Assembly (NCBI GenBank): GCA_018812385.1
Contig: JAHJDU010000490.1
Coordinates: 1-13,672, forward strand
Reading direction: 5' to 3'
From: Pseudomonadota bacterium
Lineage (GTDB): Bacteria; Desulfobacterota; Desulfobacteria; Desulfobacterales; Desulfobacteraceae
Length of the DNA: 13,672 nucleotides
A model generated the notes under the pieces. That model saw nothing but the letters and a program-made list of their open reading frames with translations. It had not been told where the DNA came from and did not search any database. The translations under genes were made by a program, and so were the position numbers. Below are positions 6,476-13,672 of this stretch, one piece after another (position 1 is the stretch's first letter; every line of letters starts with the position of its first letter).

Positions 6476-8069
6476 TCCCTGGTTGCCGGTGTCTGATACA
6501 AATAACACCTTGTGTTATATCAGCCTGAATCAGCTATTCGAAAAGCCGGATGAATGGCTGGATTTGGTGCTGAGACCCCATGAGCGGGTCAGCGTGATGC
6601 GGTTTTTGATATGCATTGTTCAGGCATCTTTGGGGGGTCCCGGCGACATTGATGCGTGGCATGACGCTTTGGATGAAATTCCAGAAGCCGGACTAACATA
6701 TTTGAATAAATGGCATGGTTCATTTGACTTGTTTGATAAAAAGAAACCTTTCCTGCAAATAGCAAGTCTTAAGCTAGGCAATGACAATAGCACTGGTCCC
6801 ACTGTAACAAAGCTTGATAGCACTCTGGCAGTAGGCGAAAATGGGCCAACTTTATTTGATCATGGTGCAGCAGGTCCTGTCCAAGGGGTTTGTGTAAATA
6901 GAAAATTGTTGGATAGAAAACTTGTAATCTCGTTGATGACATTTCTTAATTATTCTCCATCTGGTACTCAATCCTCTGCAAATCTTTCAGGCAAACTAAT
7001 TAGCCATAACAGTGGTGCAATGGATGCCCCTTGCGTTAATCAGAATATGCTTCATACGTTTGTCGTGAAAAATACCTTGATACAGACAATTCACGCAAAT
7101 TTACTGGATAGGGAATTAGTTCAAGAATTTTATGGTGAGGATTCATGGGGCAGTCCTGTGTGGGAGATTGGAGAACCAGAATCTTTAAATGATGAAATAA
7201 AATATAAAAATTCAGTAGATACTTATCTTGGCCGGTTAACCCCATTGAGTCGGTTTTGCAAGTTGGAACAAGGTTCCCCTTATTTTATTTATTGCAAAGG
7301 GTTTCAATACTCCACCAAACCAAAGAAAAAAACGGATAGCAAAAGAGTTTACGCTGATTTTAAGCCTGAACCTTCATCCACTGTGCTGGTTGACTCTGAT
7401 AACAATTATACAGTTTTGAAATCAGGCGTTAATATGCCGTGGAGAGAAGTGACTTCCTTGATTTCAAAACGAAACAAGGATTCATATGGAGGTGCCTTAG
7501 CTTTAAAATATCTGGGACACTCTGACAGTTTCGACCTGCTCGTGGTCGGCCAAGTTAGAGATTCCAAAAATGTGGCCAAAATACTGGATTTAATAGAGTC
7601 CAAAGTTCATATTCCAGCTTACATGATGGATAGCTATCGTCAGCAGGCATACGAATCAAATATTAAAATTTGTGAAAATAAGTCTTTTTCATTGTTCAAA
7701 GCGGTAGAAAGATATAGGGTTTTACTTGATGATGAATGGAAGGGTCTGGTAAAAAGAGTTGTTGAAAAAAGTACATCAGAGGTCGATAGAAAACAACGTT
7801 TTATTTTCAGGAAAAAAACAGTTAATCACTACTGGACCCTTGTCGAAAAACAACGTCATTTGTTGATGCAATATATTTCTTTTCTTGGCACAAAACAGGA
7901 TCAAGAAAGGGAAGATGCTAAACAGGCATGGCAACGTGCAATAAATCATGCTGCAAAAGAGACGTATCAAATCCTTTGTCCACGGGAAAGCCCCCGCCAG
8001 ATAAGAGCCTATGTGGCAGGGGAGTCGCTGTTAAGCCCATCAAAATTTTATAGAAAGGAGGAAACATGA
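6459..8069 (+). CDS. casA: Cascade large subunit Cse1/CasA (Cas8e)
   Basis: Large subunit of the I-E Cascade; in characterised homologues it reads the PAM, helps open the duplex and docks Cas3. It is 536 residues from ATG 6459, slightly longer than the E. coli protein (about 502). The N-terminal NLVTDPWLPV (2-11) is a hallmark of the family, followed by the helical PHERVSVMRFLICIVQASLGGP segment. The remaining length is variable, as usual for Cse1, with a basic stretch KPKKKTDSKRVYADF near residue 288. The start overlaps cas3 by 17 bases, and the TGA overlaps the cse2 ATG (ATGA), so translation is coupled on both sides. No disruption is seen. Confidence 0.95.
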   Translation: MNLVTDPWLPVSDTNNTLCYISLNQLFEKPDEWLDLVLRPHERVSVMRFLICIVQASLGGPGDIDAWHDALDEIPEAGLTYLNKWHGSFDLFDKKKPFLQIASLKLGNDNSTGPTVTKLDSTLAVGENGPTLFDHGAAGPVQGVCVNRKLLDRKLVISLMTFLNYSPSGTQSSANLSGKLISHNSGAMDAPCVNQNMLHTFVVKNTLIQTIHANLLDRELVQEFYGEDSWGSPVWEIGEPESLNDEIKYKNSVDTYLGRLTPLSRFCKLEQGSPYFIYCKGFQYSTKPKKKTDSKRVYADFKPEPSSTVLVDSDNNYTVLKSGVNMPWREVTSLISKRNKDSYGGALALKYLGHSDSFDLLVVGQVRDSKNVAKILDLIESKVHIPAYMMDSYRQQAYESNIKICENKSFSLFKAVERYRVLLDDEWKGLVKRVVEKSTSEVDRKQRFIFRKKTVNHYWTLVEKQRHLLMQYISFLGTKQDQEREDAKQAWQRAINHAAKETYQILCPRESPRQIRAYVAGESLLSPSKFYRKEET

Positions 8070-8611
8070 GCCAGACATTTGCCAGAGGTTTTGTGAATTA
8101 TCTGCAAAGCATGGATGGTGAAAGGGGTAAGCTTGCGACCCTTCGCAAAGGCTTGATTGACAATCAGGCCCAGGCCACCTGGCCCCTATTAAACCGGTTT
8201 CTTGATTTTGACAATTCTTATCAAATAAAAGTTCTACAGACCATAGGGGGATTATTTGCACATCACCCTGTAAATACCAATAGCGGAAATTTTGGCAGTC
8301 TTTGCTGTCAATTACTTTCGCCGGAAGAAAAACAGAAAATAACGGATGGCGAATCCGGGCCGATTTCCCGGCATTTTCAATATGCCCTGGCAGCAAATGG
8401 AGCGGAAATATTTCCCCGGGTCAGACGTCTGGTACTTCGTGCCAAGAAAGATGAAATCCCTGTCAACTATATTCAACTGGCAGATGATTTGCTCGGCTGG
8501 CAGTCCTATAAAAAAGACAGGATAAAGCTTTCCTGGGGCAGGGAGTTCTGGAAGGTGAACTTGGTACCAGAAGATGAAAAATCTGAGAGCGAGGCAGAAA
8601 CTCATGACTAA
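8066..8611 (+). CDS. casB: Cascade small subunit Cse2/CasB
   Basis: Small helical subunit present as a dimer along the belly of Cascade, stabilising the R-loop. It has 181 residues, slightly above E. coli CasB. The N-terminal FARGFVNYLQSM (5-16) and the GKLATLRKGL block, then RLVLRAKKDEIPVNYIQLADDLLGW and the terminal WGREFW, match the family pattern. The ATG shares ATGA with the cse1 stop and is preceded by AAAGGAGG. The reading frame continues 8 bases past the cas6e start. Confidence 0.95.
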   Translation: MSQTFARGFVNYLQSMDGERGKLATLRKGLIDNQAQATWPLLNRFLDFDNSYQIKVLQTIGGLFAHHPVNTNSGNFGSLCCQLLSPEEKQKITDGESGPISRHFQYALAANGAEIFPRVRRLVLRAKKDEIPVNYIQLADDLLGWQSYKKDRIKLSWGREFWKVNLVPEDEKSESEAETHD

Positions 8612-9263
8612 TCTGCTGAAATTAACCCTTGGCTATGACCAGCTTGCCAGAGAAAAAATATACGATAATTATGCCTGGCATAAAAAAGCCTGGACCCTGT
8701 TTGAACATCATCGGGAACTGAAAGAAAGGAATGTCGGAACGGAAAAAGAGAGAGGGCCAGCGCCCTTTTTAAGCCGTTATATCCAAAAGTCAGACCATGT
8801 GCAATTATTGATTGTGTCCGAATATTTTCCACTAAAGCCGGACTGGTGTGGCAGTGACCAATGGAAGCTTATTGAAATTGATGAAACCTATCTTTCTCAA
8901 GAAAATTACTATTTTGATCTGTATGCCAACCCCACCAGATCGGTAAAAAAGCCGGATGGAATGGGTGGTTTTACCAAACATGGCAGGCGGTTGACATTGA
9001 TGGACAAACCCTCCCAGACGGACTGGCTTTTGAGGAAAGGCAAAAACCATGGTTTCAAGTTGGATGATGATATACCACTGAAAATTGAAAAACCAGTGAA
9101 CCATTATTTCAATCGAAAAGGCAGAAAAGGTCTTCACATTGGGGTGCGGTTTCAAGGTGCTTTCCATGTAACGTATCAGAAAGCCTTTCAAAAAGCGTTT
9201 CGTGAGGGGATTGGCACTGCCAAAGGTTTTGGTTTTGGCCTGCTCATGATTAAACCTGCTTAA
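8604..9263 (+). CDS. cas6e: crRNA-processing endoribonuclease Cas6e (CasE/Cse3)
   Basis: Metal-independent RNase that cuts each repeat after its hairpin and stays bound to the crRNA 3' end as a Cascade subunit. The 219-residue length fits the family (about 200-220). NLLKLTL opens the first ferredoxin-like fold. NYAWHKKAWTLF places H26 where the catalytic histidine of E. coli CasE lies, and the C-terminal GIGTAKGFGFGLLMI is the glycine-rich loop. The middle is divergent. ATG 8604 is preferred over an in-frame ATG at 8574 because it matches the family N-terminus; it overlaps cse2 by 8 bases. Its place between cse2 and cas7 is unusual, since I-E operons normally have it between cas5 and cas1. 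Confidence 0.92.
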   Translation: MTNLLKLTLGYDQLAREKIYDNYAWHKKAWTLFEHHRELKERNVGTEKERGPAPFLSRYIQKSDHVQLLIVSEYFPLKPDWCGSDQWKLIEIDETYLSQENYYFDLYANPTRSVKKPDGMGGFTKHGRRLTLMDKPSQTDWLLRKGKNHGFKLDDDIPLKIEKPVNHYFNRKGRKGLHIGVRFQGAFHVTYQKAFQKAFREGIGTAKGFGFGLLMIKPA

Positions 9264-9296
9264 ATATAATGAACAACACTATTATAGGAGAAGAAA

Positions 9297-10370
9297 ATGA
9301 AACATATAGATCTTCATATTTTGCAATCTGTACCAGTCACCTGCCTGAATCGTGATGATTTAGGTTCACCCAAAACAGCTTTTTTTGGGGGTGCTCAACG
9401 CGCTAGAGTCTCTAGTCAGAGCTGGAAGCGGGCAATCCGTGAATATGCCCATGAAATCAGCCCGTATTTTGAAGGAAAGCGCAGCCGTTTGATTATTGAA
9501 CCGCTCAAAAATGAGTTGATAAAACTGGGTAAGAGTGAAGAAGAGGCAACCAAAGCTTCAAAAGAAATCGCTTCGGTGATCGGGAAATTAGATACTGAGG
9601 CGGAGAACAAGACAGGCATACTTCGTGTTAAAACCCTTCATTATACCAGCGCCGCGGAGATAAAAGCACTGGCAGAACAATATCTTGAATTGGAAGATGC
9701 AAAAAAGACTGTCAAGAAAGTCGGAATGGAGGTCTTAAAAGATGCTGCAGATCTGTCTCTTTTTGGTCGCATGGTGGCAAACGATCATTCATTGACCATT
9801 GAAGGTTCGGCCATGTTCAACCATCCGATTTCAACCCATAAAGTGGATAATGAACTGGACTTTTTTGCGGCAGTAGATGACTGGCAGAGAGAAGGAGAAT
9901 CCGGTGCGGGCATGACAGGTACTTTGGAGTTTAATTCATCCGTCTATTACCGCTTTGCCGCTTTGAATCTGGATATGCTGGAAGACAAGGAACACCTTGC
10001 CTGCATGACCATTGAGGAACGGAAAAAAGTTGTCACGGCTTTTATCCAGGCAACTCTGGAAGCTGTTCCCGGAATGACGGCATCAAATTCAGGCCGCAAA
10101 AATTCCATGAACGGCTATACACGGCCATGCTATGTATTGGGTATTGTCCGAGAAAAAGGCCATCCTGTTCAATTTGTCAATGCCTTTGAAGAGCCGGTGT
10201 GGGCAGGTGCTGGAAGGGGTATCATGAAAGCATCCATTGAAGCACTTAAGAAAGAAGAAGAACAGCAGAATGACACCTGGAAACTGAACAAGTTTGAAAT
10301 AGAAAGAGCGGTTATTCCTGAAAAAAATATAGATGAATTTATTGAGATAATGGTGCAGCATGTCAAATAA
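9297..10370 (+). CDS. cas7e: Cascade backbone subunit Cas7e (CasC/Cse4)
   Basis: RNA-binding RAMP protein; six copies form the crRNA backbone of Cascade in E. coli. It has 357 residues, as expected. The N-terminus LHILQSVPVTCLNRDDLGSPKTAFFGG, then RARVSSQSWKRAIRE (36-49), is characteristic, as are LFGRMVANDHSLTIEGSAMF and HPISTHKVDNELDFF in the centre. It starts 33 bases after cas6e with AGGAG 6 bases upstream. This gap, the largest inside the Cascade block, contains a perfect TATAAT (9265-9270) but no matching -35 box, so an internal promoter is only a possibility. The 3' end overlaps cas5 by 11 bases. Confidence 0.97.
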   Translation: MKHIDLHILQSVPVTCLNRDDLGSPKTAFFGGAQRARVSSQSWKRAIREYAHEISPYFEGKRSRLIIEPLKNELIKLGKSEEEATKASKEIASVIGKLDTEAENKTGILRVKTLHYTSAAEIKALAEQYLELEDAKKTVKKVGMEVLKDAADLSLFGRMVANDHSLTIEGSAMFNHPISTHKVDNELDFFAAVDDWQREGESGAGMTGTLEFNSSVYYRFAALNLDMLEDKEHLACMTIEERKKVVTAFIQATLEAVPGMTASNSGRKNSMNGYTRPCYVLGIVREKGHPVQFVNAFEEPVWAGAGRGIMKASIEALKKEEEQQNDTWKLNKFEIERAVIPEKNIDEFIEIMVQHVK

Positions 10371-11040
10371 ACTGGTGGCGCTGCGTCTCAGCGGTATAAT
10401 GCAGTCCTGGGGGGTTAACAGTGAATATACCTACCGGAATTCAGGCCTGTTCCCCACTAAAAGTGCTGTGCTTGGTCTTTGCTGCGCTGCAAAAGGGTTA
10501 AGCCGTGGTTCTAAAAAAGAAAAGGCATTTTTAAACAAGGTTTCTGATTGTTCTATGACAGCAATTGCTTTGCCTCGTACAATAACTACAGGGGAAAAAA
10601 GCTGGACGGTTAACGTCAGGCGAATAGAGGATTTTCATACTATTGAAAATACAAAAACAGCCGCTGGCAAGAAAAATCCAAATGCTGTGATGACCTATCG
10701 CCAATACCTGTGTGACGCTGCTTTTTTAGTATTGCTCGAAGTCAATGCAGATCTTGCCTATGATCTGAAAGAAAAATTATCAGATCCAGTCTGGGGTGTC
10801 TGGCTGGGCCGGAAAACCTGTATTCCCAGCGCCCCTGTTTTTGCCGGTGTTTTTGAAAACATGGGTGAAGTGTGTGATAATCTTCTCCAAGGTAAATCAT
10901 TAAATCGTTTTACCCATCAAAAAGAGGTGCTATCTTTTGAGCAGGGATCAGATACATTAATGGACAAGCCCATGGATTATAAAATTGATAGGCGTGAACG
11001 GGGCCAGAGAAGAATAAAAATTTGTGAAGCTGAAAAATAA
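10360..11040 (+). CDS. cas5e: Cascade subunit Cas5e (CasD)
   Basis: RAMP protein that caps the crRNA 5' handle and joins Cse1 to the Cas7 backbone. It has 226 residues, close to E. coli CasD. The N-terminal LRLSGIMQSWG (8-18) and PTKSAVLGLCCAAKGL (32-47) are diagnostic. WTVNVRRIEDFHTI and DPVWGVWLGRKTCIPSAPVF follow in the expected order, and the C-terminus is basic (RRERGQRRIKI). The ATG lies inside the cas7 end (11-base overlap). In a standard I-E operon cas6e would follow; here there are 40 bases and then the DUF1016 nuclease gene. Confidence 0.96.
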   Translation: MSNKLVALRLSGIMQSWGVNSEYTYRNSGLFPTKSAVLGLCCAAKGLSRGSKKEKAFLNKVSDCSMTAIALPRTITTGEKSWTVNVRRIEDFHTIENTKTAAGKKNPNAVMTYRQYLCDAAFLVLLEVNADLAYDLKEKLSDPVWGVWLGRKTCIPSAPVFAGVFENMGEVCDNLLQGKSLNRFTHQKEVLSFEQGSDTLMDKPMDYKIDRRERGQRRIKICEAEK

Positions 11041-11080
11041 CAGCAGCACCAAATGGAATTTGGTAAAAAAGGAAAACACA

Positions 11081-12133
11081 ATGACCAAAGACACTCCCTT
11101 ATCCACAACCGGGCGCATTTATCAAAAGATTAAAGACCTTCTAATTCAATCACGTTCCCGGGTGTTTCAGGCGGTTAACACAGAGATGGTGATCTGCTAT
11201 TGGAATATCGGCCGTCTGATCGTTGAAGAAGAACAGCATGGAGAGGAACGGGCCGATTATGGCAAACATATGGTTCAAGAACTTTCCAAAAGGCTCACAG
11301 GTGAATTCGGAAAGGGATTTCATAAGCGTAACCTTTGGTTTATGCGTAACTTTTATTTGGCTTATCCAAAAGTGAACGCACTGCGTTCAGAATTATCCTG
11401 GACACATTATCGGCTGCTGTTGCGCGTGGAAGAGCCTAAAGCCCGGTCGTTTTATGAAGCTGAGGCAATTAATGCCCGTTGGTCCACACGTGAACTGGAA
11501 CGTCAGATCGCATCGTTATTATTCGATCGGCTGGCACTTTCACGGGATAAGAACGGGGTTATGGAATTGTCAAAAAAGGGGCATAGTATCTATGAACCTG
11601 CCGATCTTGTCAAAGACCCCTATGTGTTGGAGTTTACAGGTTTGCGCCAGGATGAGCGGTTTCTTGAAAAAGATCTGGAGAGTGCTTTGATCAGTAAACT
11701 GCAGCAGTTCCTGCTGGAATTGGGTAAAGGGTTTGCATTTATGTCCCGTCAACAGCGGATAACTCTGGATGGAAAACATTTTTATATCGACCTTGTCTTT
11801 TATAACCGGCTTACGCGCAGTTTTGTATTAATCGATTTGAAAGTAGGAGAACTCAAACATCAGGATATCGGTCAGATGCAGATGTACGTGAATTATTACC
11901 AGCGAGACCTTACCAATGCCGATGAGAATCCGCCCATAGGAATCATCCTGTGTTCTGATAAAAGAGATGCGGTGGTCCGATATACTTTGCCGGAGGACAA
12001 CAAGCAGATTTTTGCTTCACGGTATAAACTATATTTGCCAACAGAAAAAGAACTGGCAGCAGAAATTCAAAAAGAGCGCGAGTTTATTGAAATGGAAAAA
12101 CGATTATCAGATGAAGAGGAAATCTCAAAATGA
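11081..12133 (+). CDS. DUF1016/YhcG-family PD-(D/E)XK nuclease inside the cas operon
   Basis: A 350-residue member of the DUF1016 (YhcG) family: an N-terminal DNA-binding-like domain (about 10-150, with YWNIGRLIVEEEQHG and GKGFHKRNLWFMRNFY) joined to a C-terminal PD-(D/E)XK nuclease (about 175-335). Likely catalytic residues are D237 (YIDLVFY), D252 and K254 (IDLK), with the supporting GQMQMYVNYY helix after them. ATG 11081 is chosen for AAGGA 7 bases upstream; an in-frame GTG at 11024 lies inside cas5. The TGA overlaps the cas1 ATG by 4 bases (ATGA), so it should be co-translated with the adaptation genes. YhcG-type proteins are usually found near restriction systems and in defence islands and are not among the standard I-E Cas proteins. 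Any CRISPR role is inferred from position. It could be an autonomous passenger. Confidence 0.93.
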   Translation: MTKDTPLSTTGRIYQKIKDLLIQSRSRVFQAVNTEMVICYWNIGRLIVEEEQHGEERADYGKHMVQELSKRLTGEFGKGFHKRNLWFMRNFYLAYPKVNALRSELSWTHYRLLLRVEEPKARSFYEAEAINARWSTRELERQIASLLFDRLALSRDKNGVMELSKKGHSIYEPADLVKDPYVLEFTGLRQDERFLEKDLESALISKLQQFLLELGKGFAFMSRQQRITLDGKHFYIDLVFYNRLTRSFVLIDLKVGELKHQDIGQMQMYVNYYQRDLTNADENPPIGIILCSDKRDAVVRYTLPEDNKQIFASRYKLYLPTEKELAAEIQKEREFIEMEKRLSDEEEISK

Positions 12134-13059
12134 CCCAGGCCCATTTTGTTCCCCTCAGGCCTATCCCCCTCAAAGATCGGGTGTCCATGATCTTTATTTC
12201 TTATGGCCAGATTGATGTCAGGGATGGAGCATTTGTGGTTGTGGATGAGGTGAATGGTGAAAGAAAGCATATTCCGGTGGGGTCGGTGGCCTGTATCATG
12301 CTTGAGCCGGGAACACGGATCAGCCATGCGGCAGTGAAACTTGCCGCTGCCACTGGAACCTTACTCATATGGGTTGGTGAGGCAGGAGTAAGGCTTTATT
12401 CCGCAGGTCAGCCGGGTGGTGCTCGTTCGGATAAACTGCTTTTTCAGGCTAAACTGGCTCTTGATAAGAAGTTGAGGTTGAAAGTTGTTCGTAAGATGTT
12501 TGAAAAGCGGTTTGGTGAAAAGCCCCCGGAACATAGAAGTATCGATCAGTTAAGAGGCATTGAAGGTGCCCGGGTTAAAAAGATGTACGAGCTTATGGCC
12601 AAGCAGTATAAAGTCCAATGGAAAGGGCGGCGATATGATCCAAAAGATTGGAATTCTGGTGATATAGTTAATAAATGCTTGAGCGCTGCCACTTCCTGTC
12701 TTTATGGTGTGACAGAGGCCGCCATACTGGCTGCCGGGTATGCCCCGGCGGTTGGTTTTCTTCATTCAGGGAAGCCGTTATCCTTTGTATATGATATTGC
12801 AGATATTTACAAATTTGAAACAGTGGTTCCAGTTGCATTTAAAATTGCTTCAAAAAACCCTGGTACGCCTGACCGGGAAGTTCGCATCGCATGCAGAGAT
12901 ATATTCAGGCAGACAAAATTATTAAAGAAAATTATTCCGGGAATTGAAGAGATTTTATCTTCAGGTGGTATTGAACTCCCCATATCACCTGAAGATGCGC
13001 AACCACCCGCAATTCCTGAACCTGTTAAGATAGGGGATGAAGGTCACAGGAGTTCATAA
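12130..13059 (+). CDS. cas1: CRISPR integrase Cas1 (type I-E)
   Basis: Catalytic subunit of the Cas1-Cas2 complex that inserts prespacers at the leader-proximal repeat. It has 309 residues. The metal ligands seem intact: E145 (RGIEGARVKK), H212 (FLHSGKPLSF), and D222 with D225 (YDIADIYKFE). Recognisable blocks run in order: PLKDRVSMIF, HIPVGSVACIMLEPGT, VGEAGVRLYSAGQPGGARSD, GRRYDPKDW, AATSCLYGVTEAAILAAGYAP and the C-terminal GDEGHRSS. The similarity to E. coli Cas1 is very high from memory, including the tail. The start overlaps the nuclease gene's stop (ATGA). Confidence 0.98.
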   Translation: MTQAHFVPLRPIPLKDRVSMIFISYGQIDVRDGAFVVVDEVNGERKHIPVGSVACIMLEPGTRISHAAVKLAAATGTLLIWVGEAGVRLYSAGQPGGARSDKLLFQAKLALDKKLRLKVVRKMFEKRFGEKPPEHRSIDQLRGIEGARVKKMYELMAKQYKVQWKGRRYDPKDWNSGDIVNKCLSAATSCLYGVTEAAILAAGYAPAVGFLHSGKPLSFVYDIADIYKFETVVPVAFKIASKNPGTPDREVRIACRDIFRQTKLLKKIIPGIEEILSSGGIELPISPEDAQPPAIPEPVKIGDEGHRSS

Positions 13060-13060
13060 T

Positions 13061-13360
13061 ATGGGTATGCTGGTTGTTGTAACAGAAGCTGTTCCTCCTC
13101 GATTACGCGGAAGGCTGGCCGTGTGGCTACTTGAAATCAGGGCCGGCGTTTACGTTGGAGATGTTTCAAGACGTATCCGGGAAATGATCTGGGAGCAAAT
13201 AACGGTCCTTTCTGAGGATGGAAACGTGGCAATGGCATGGTCAGCGCCCAATGAATCAGGTTTTGATTTCCAGACATTTGGGGAAAACAGGAGAATTCCC
13301 GTGGATTATGATGGGCTTCGCCTAGTTTCTTTTTTATTATCAGAAAAAACAGCTCTTTGA
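13061..13360 (+). CDS. cas2: CRISPR adaptation protein Cas2 (type I-E, CasB-system form)
   Basis: Dimeric scaffold of the Cas1-Cas2 spacer-integration complex. It has 99 residues and begins MGMLVVVTEAVPPRLRGRLA, followed by VWLLEIRAGVYVGDVSRRIREMIWEQ and the C-terminal DYDGLRLVSFL. This is the E. coli-like Cas2 subtype (sometimes called Cas2e), without a fused exonuclease domain. ATG 13061 has AGGAG 8 bases upstream and lies one base after the cas1 stop; a frame extending back to 13037 would overlap cas1 and lacks family support. The TGA stop codon lies inside the -35 box of the array promoter. Confidence 0.97.
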   Translation: MGMLVVVTEAVPPRLRGRLAVWLLEIRAGVYVGDVSRRIREMIWEQITVLSEDGNVAMAWSAPNESGFDFQTFGENRRIPVDYDGLRLVSFLLSEKTAL

Positions 13361-13384
13361 CAATTTAGTAATGGGTGATATACA
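13357..13384 (+). promoter_or_regulatory. Promoter of the CRISPR array
   Basis: A perfect -35 TTGACA (13357-13362), 16 bases, then TATACA (13379-13384) preceded by TG-A, giving an extended -10 (TGATATACA). Transcription would begin near 13391, about 60 bases before the first repeat. The -35 box contains the cas2 stop codon. Confidence 0.6.
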
Positions 13385-13450
13385 GTGGGAAAAATCGGTA
13401 AAAAATTTTTAATTCAAATTTGTTTATAAAAACAATGAGTTCCAGGAAGT
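13361..13450 (+). promoter_or_regulatory. AT-rich CRISPR leader
   Basis: These 90 bases between cas2 and the first repeat are strongly AT-rich, with A and T runs at 13401-13410 and 13421-13433. Position and orientation match the leader of I-E arrays, where promoter and integration signals lie. A degenerate IHF-like stretch (ATTCAA and following T's, around 13412-13425) is present but too weak to call. Confidence 0.8.
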
Positions 13451-13672
13451 ATGTTCCCCACACCCGTGGGGATAAACCGGATAGAATCTCTACCAGAGGC
13501 GACGGGGTAAAATGTTCCCCACACCCGTGGGGATAAACCGATGGACATAGTTGACAAACTTTTCGTAAACATATGTTCCCCACACCCGTGGGGATAAACC
13601 GTAGGAAAACATACTGCAGCGTATGTGGTGAAGATGTTCCCCACACCCGTGGGGATAAACCGTTTGATAGGC
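13451..13672 (+). CRISPR. Type I-E CRISPR array, leader end, continues beyond window
   Basis: Four identical 29-base repeats at 13451-13479, 13512-13540, 13573-13601 and 13634-13662, separated by three 32-base spacers; a fourth spacer is cut off by the window edge. The repeat begins ATGTTCCCC and ends GATAAACCG. It contains a CCCCAC/GTGGGG stem with a 4-base ACCC loop, extended by one T-A pair. Cleavage after the stem would leave the 8-base handle ATAAACCG, the same as in E. coli. Repeat length, spacer length and handle all fit the neighbouring I-E genes. The array reads rightwards from the leader, so the spacers seen here should be the newest. Leftward translations of the repeats are artefacts. 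Confidence 0.99.

Noticed and set aside
9265..9270. Perfect TATAAT before cas7
   Set aside because: No -35 element at suitable spacing, and the region is AT-rich; mentioned only as a possibility in the cas7 entry.
13412..13425. IHF-like site in the leader
   Set aside because: Several mismatches to the IHF consensus in either orientation; simple AT-richness explains it.
13365..13646. Leftward frames across the CRISPR array
   Set aside because: They are translations of the repeats (recurring PHGCGEH or SPRVWGT), not genes.

Overview
The window (about 43% G+C by eye) looks like an anaerobic Desulfobacterota genome, probably of Desulfobacteraceae type. This rests on a PAS/sigma-54 activator with a cysteine-rich PAS loop, a single-cluster ferredoxin, and a HEAT-like protein resembling the DVU0298 family of sulfate reducers. 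The assignment comes from recognised protein families, not from a database search.

Left part (1-3126, all on the minus strand). Reading leftwards from 3126, there is a DVU0298-like protein (2410-3126), a small cryptic protein overlapping a 4Fe-4S ferredoxin (2128-2289 and 1946-2131), a strong hairpin (1910-1939), a short relic resembling the N-terminus of a PLD/SNF2-type helicase (1572-1799), a HEPN-like helical protein (1188-1559), and a PAS/sigma-54 enhancer-binding regulator that runs off the left edge (1-1191). The last two overlap by ATGA and are probably translationally coupled.

Middle (3127-3853). No intact gene is visible. The stretch holds a 21-bp tandem repeat in front of the leftward gene and a broken rightward gene (3367-3820) with three in-frame TAG codons and a frameshift.

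Right part (3854-13672, plus strand). This is a complete type I-E CRISPR-Cas locus: cas3, cse1/casA, cse2/casB, cas6e, cas7e, cas5e, a DUF1016/YhcG-type PD-(D/E)XK nuclease, cas1, cas2, then a leader and the first four repeats of an array that continues past the right edge. Most junctions overlap or are only a few bases apart, so one polycistronic transcript is likely. Cas6e would cut the array transcript; Cse1, Cse2, Cas7e, Cas5e and Cas6e would form Cascade around the crRNA; Cas3 would degrade targets; Cas1 and Cas2 would insert new spacers at the leader end. The array has its own well-formed promoter, whose -35 box overlaps the cas2 stop codon.

Two features depart from the usual I-E layout. 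cas6e lies between cse2 and cas7 instead of between cas5 and cas1. The place where cas6e normally sits is taken by the DUF1016 nuclease, which overlaps cas1 by ATGA and keeps its likely catalytic residues. A Cas4-like or other accessory role in spacer acquisition is the most interesting hypothesis in this window, but it is inference only.
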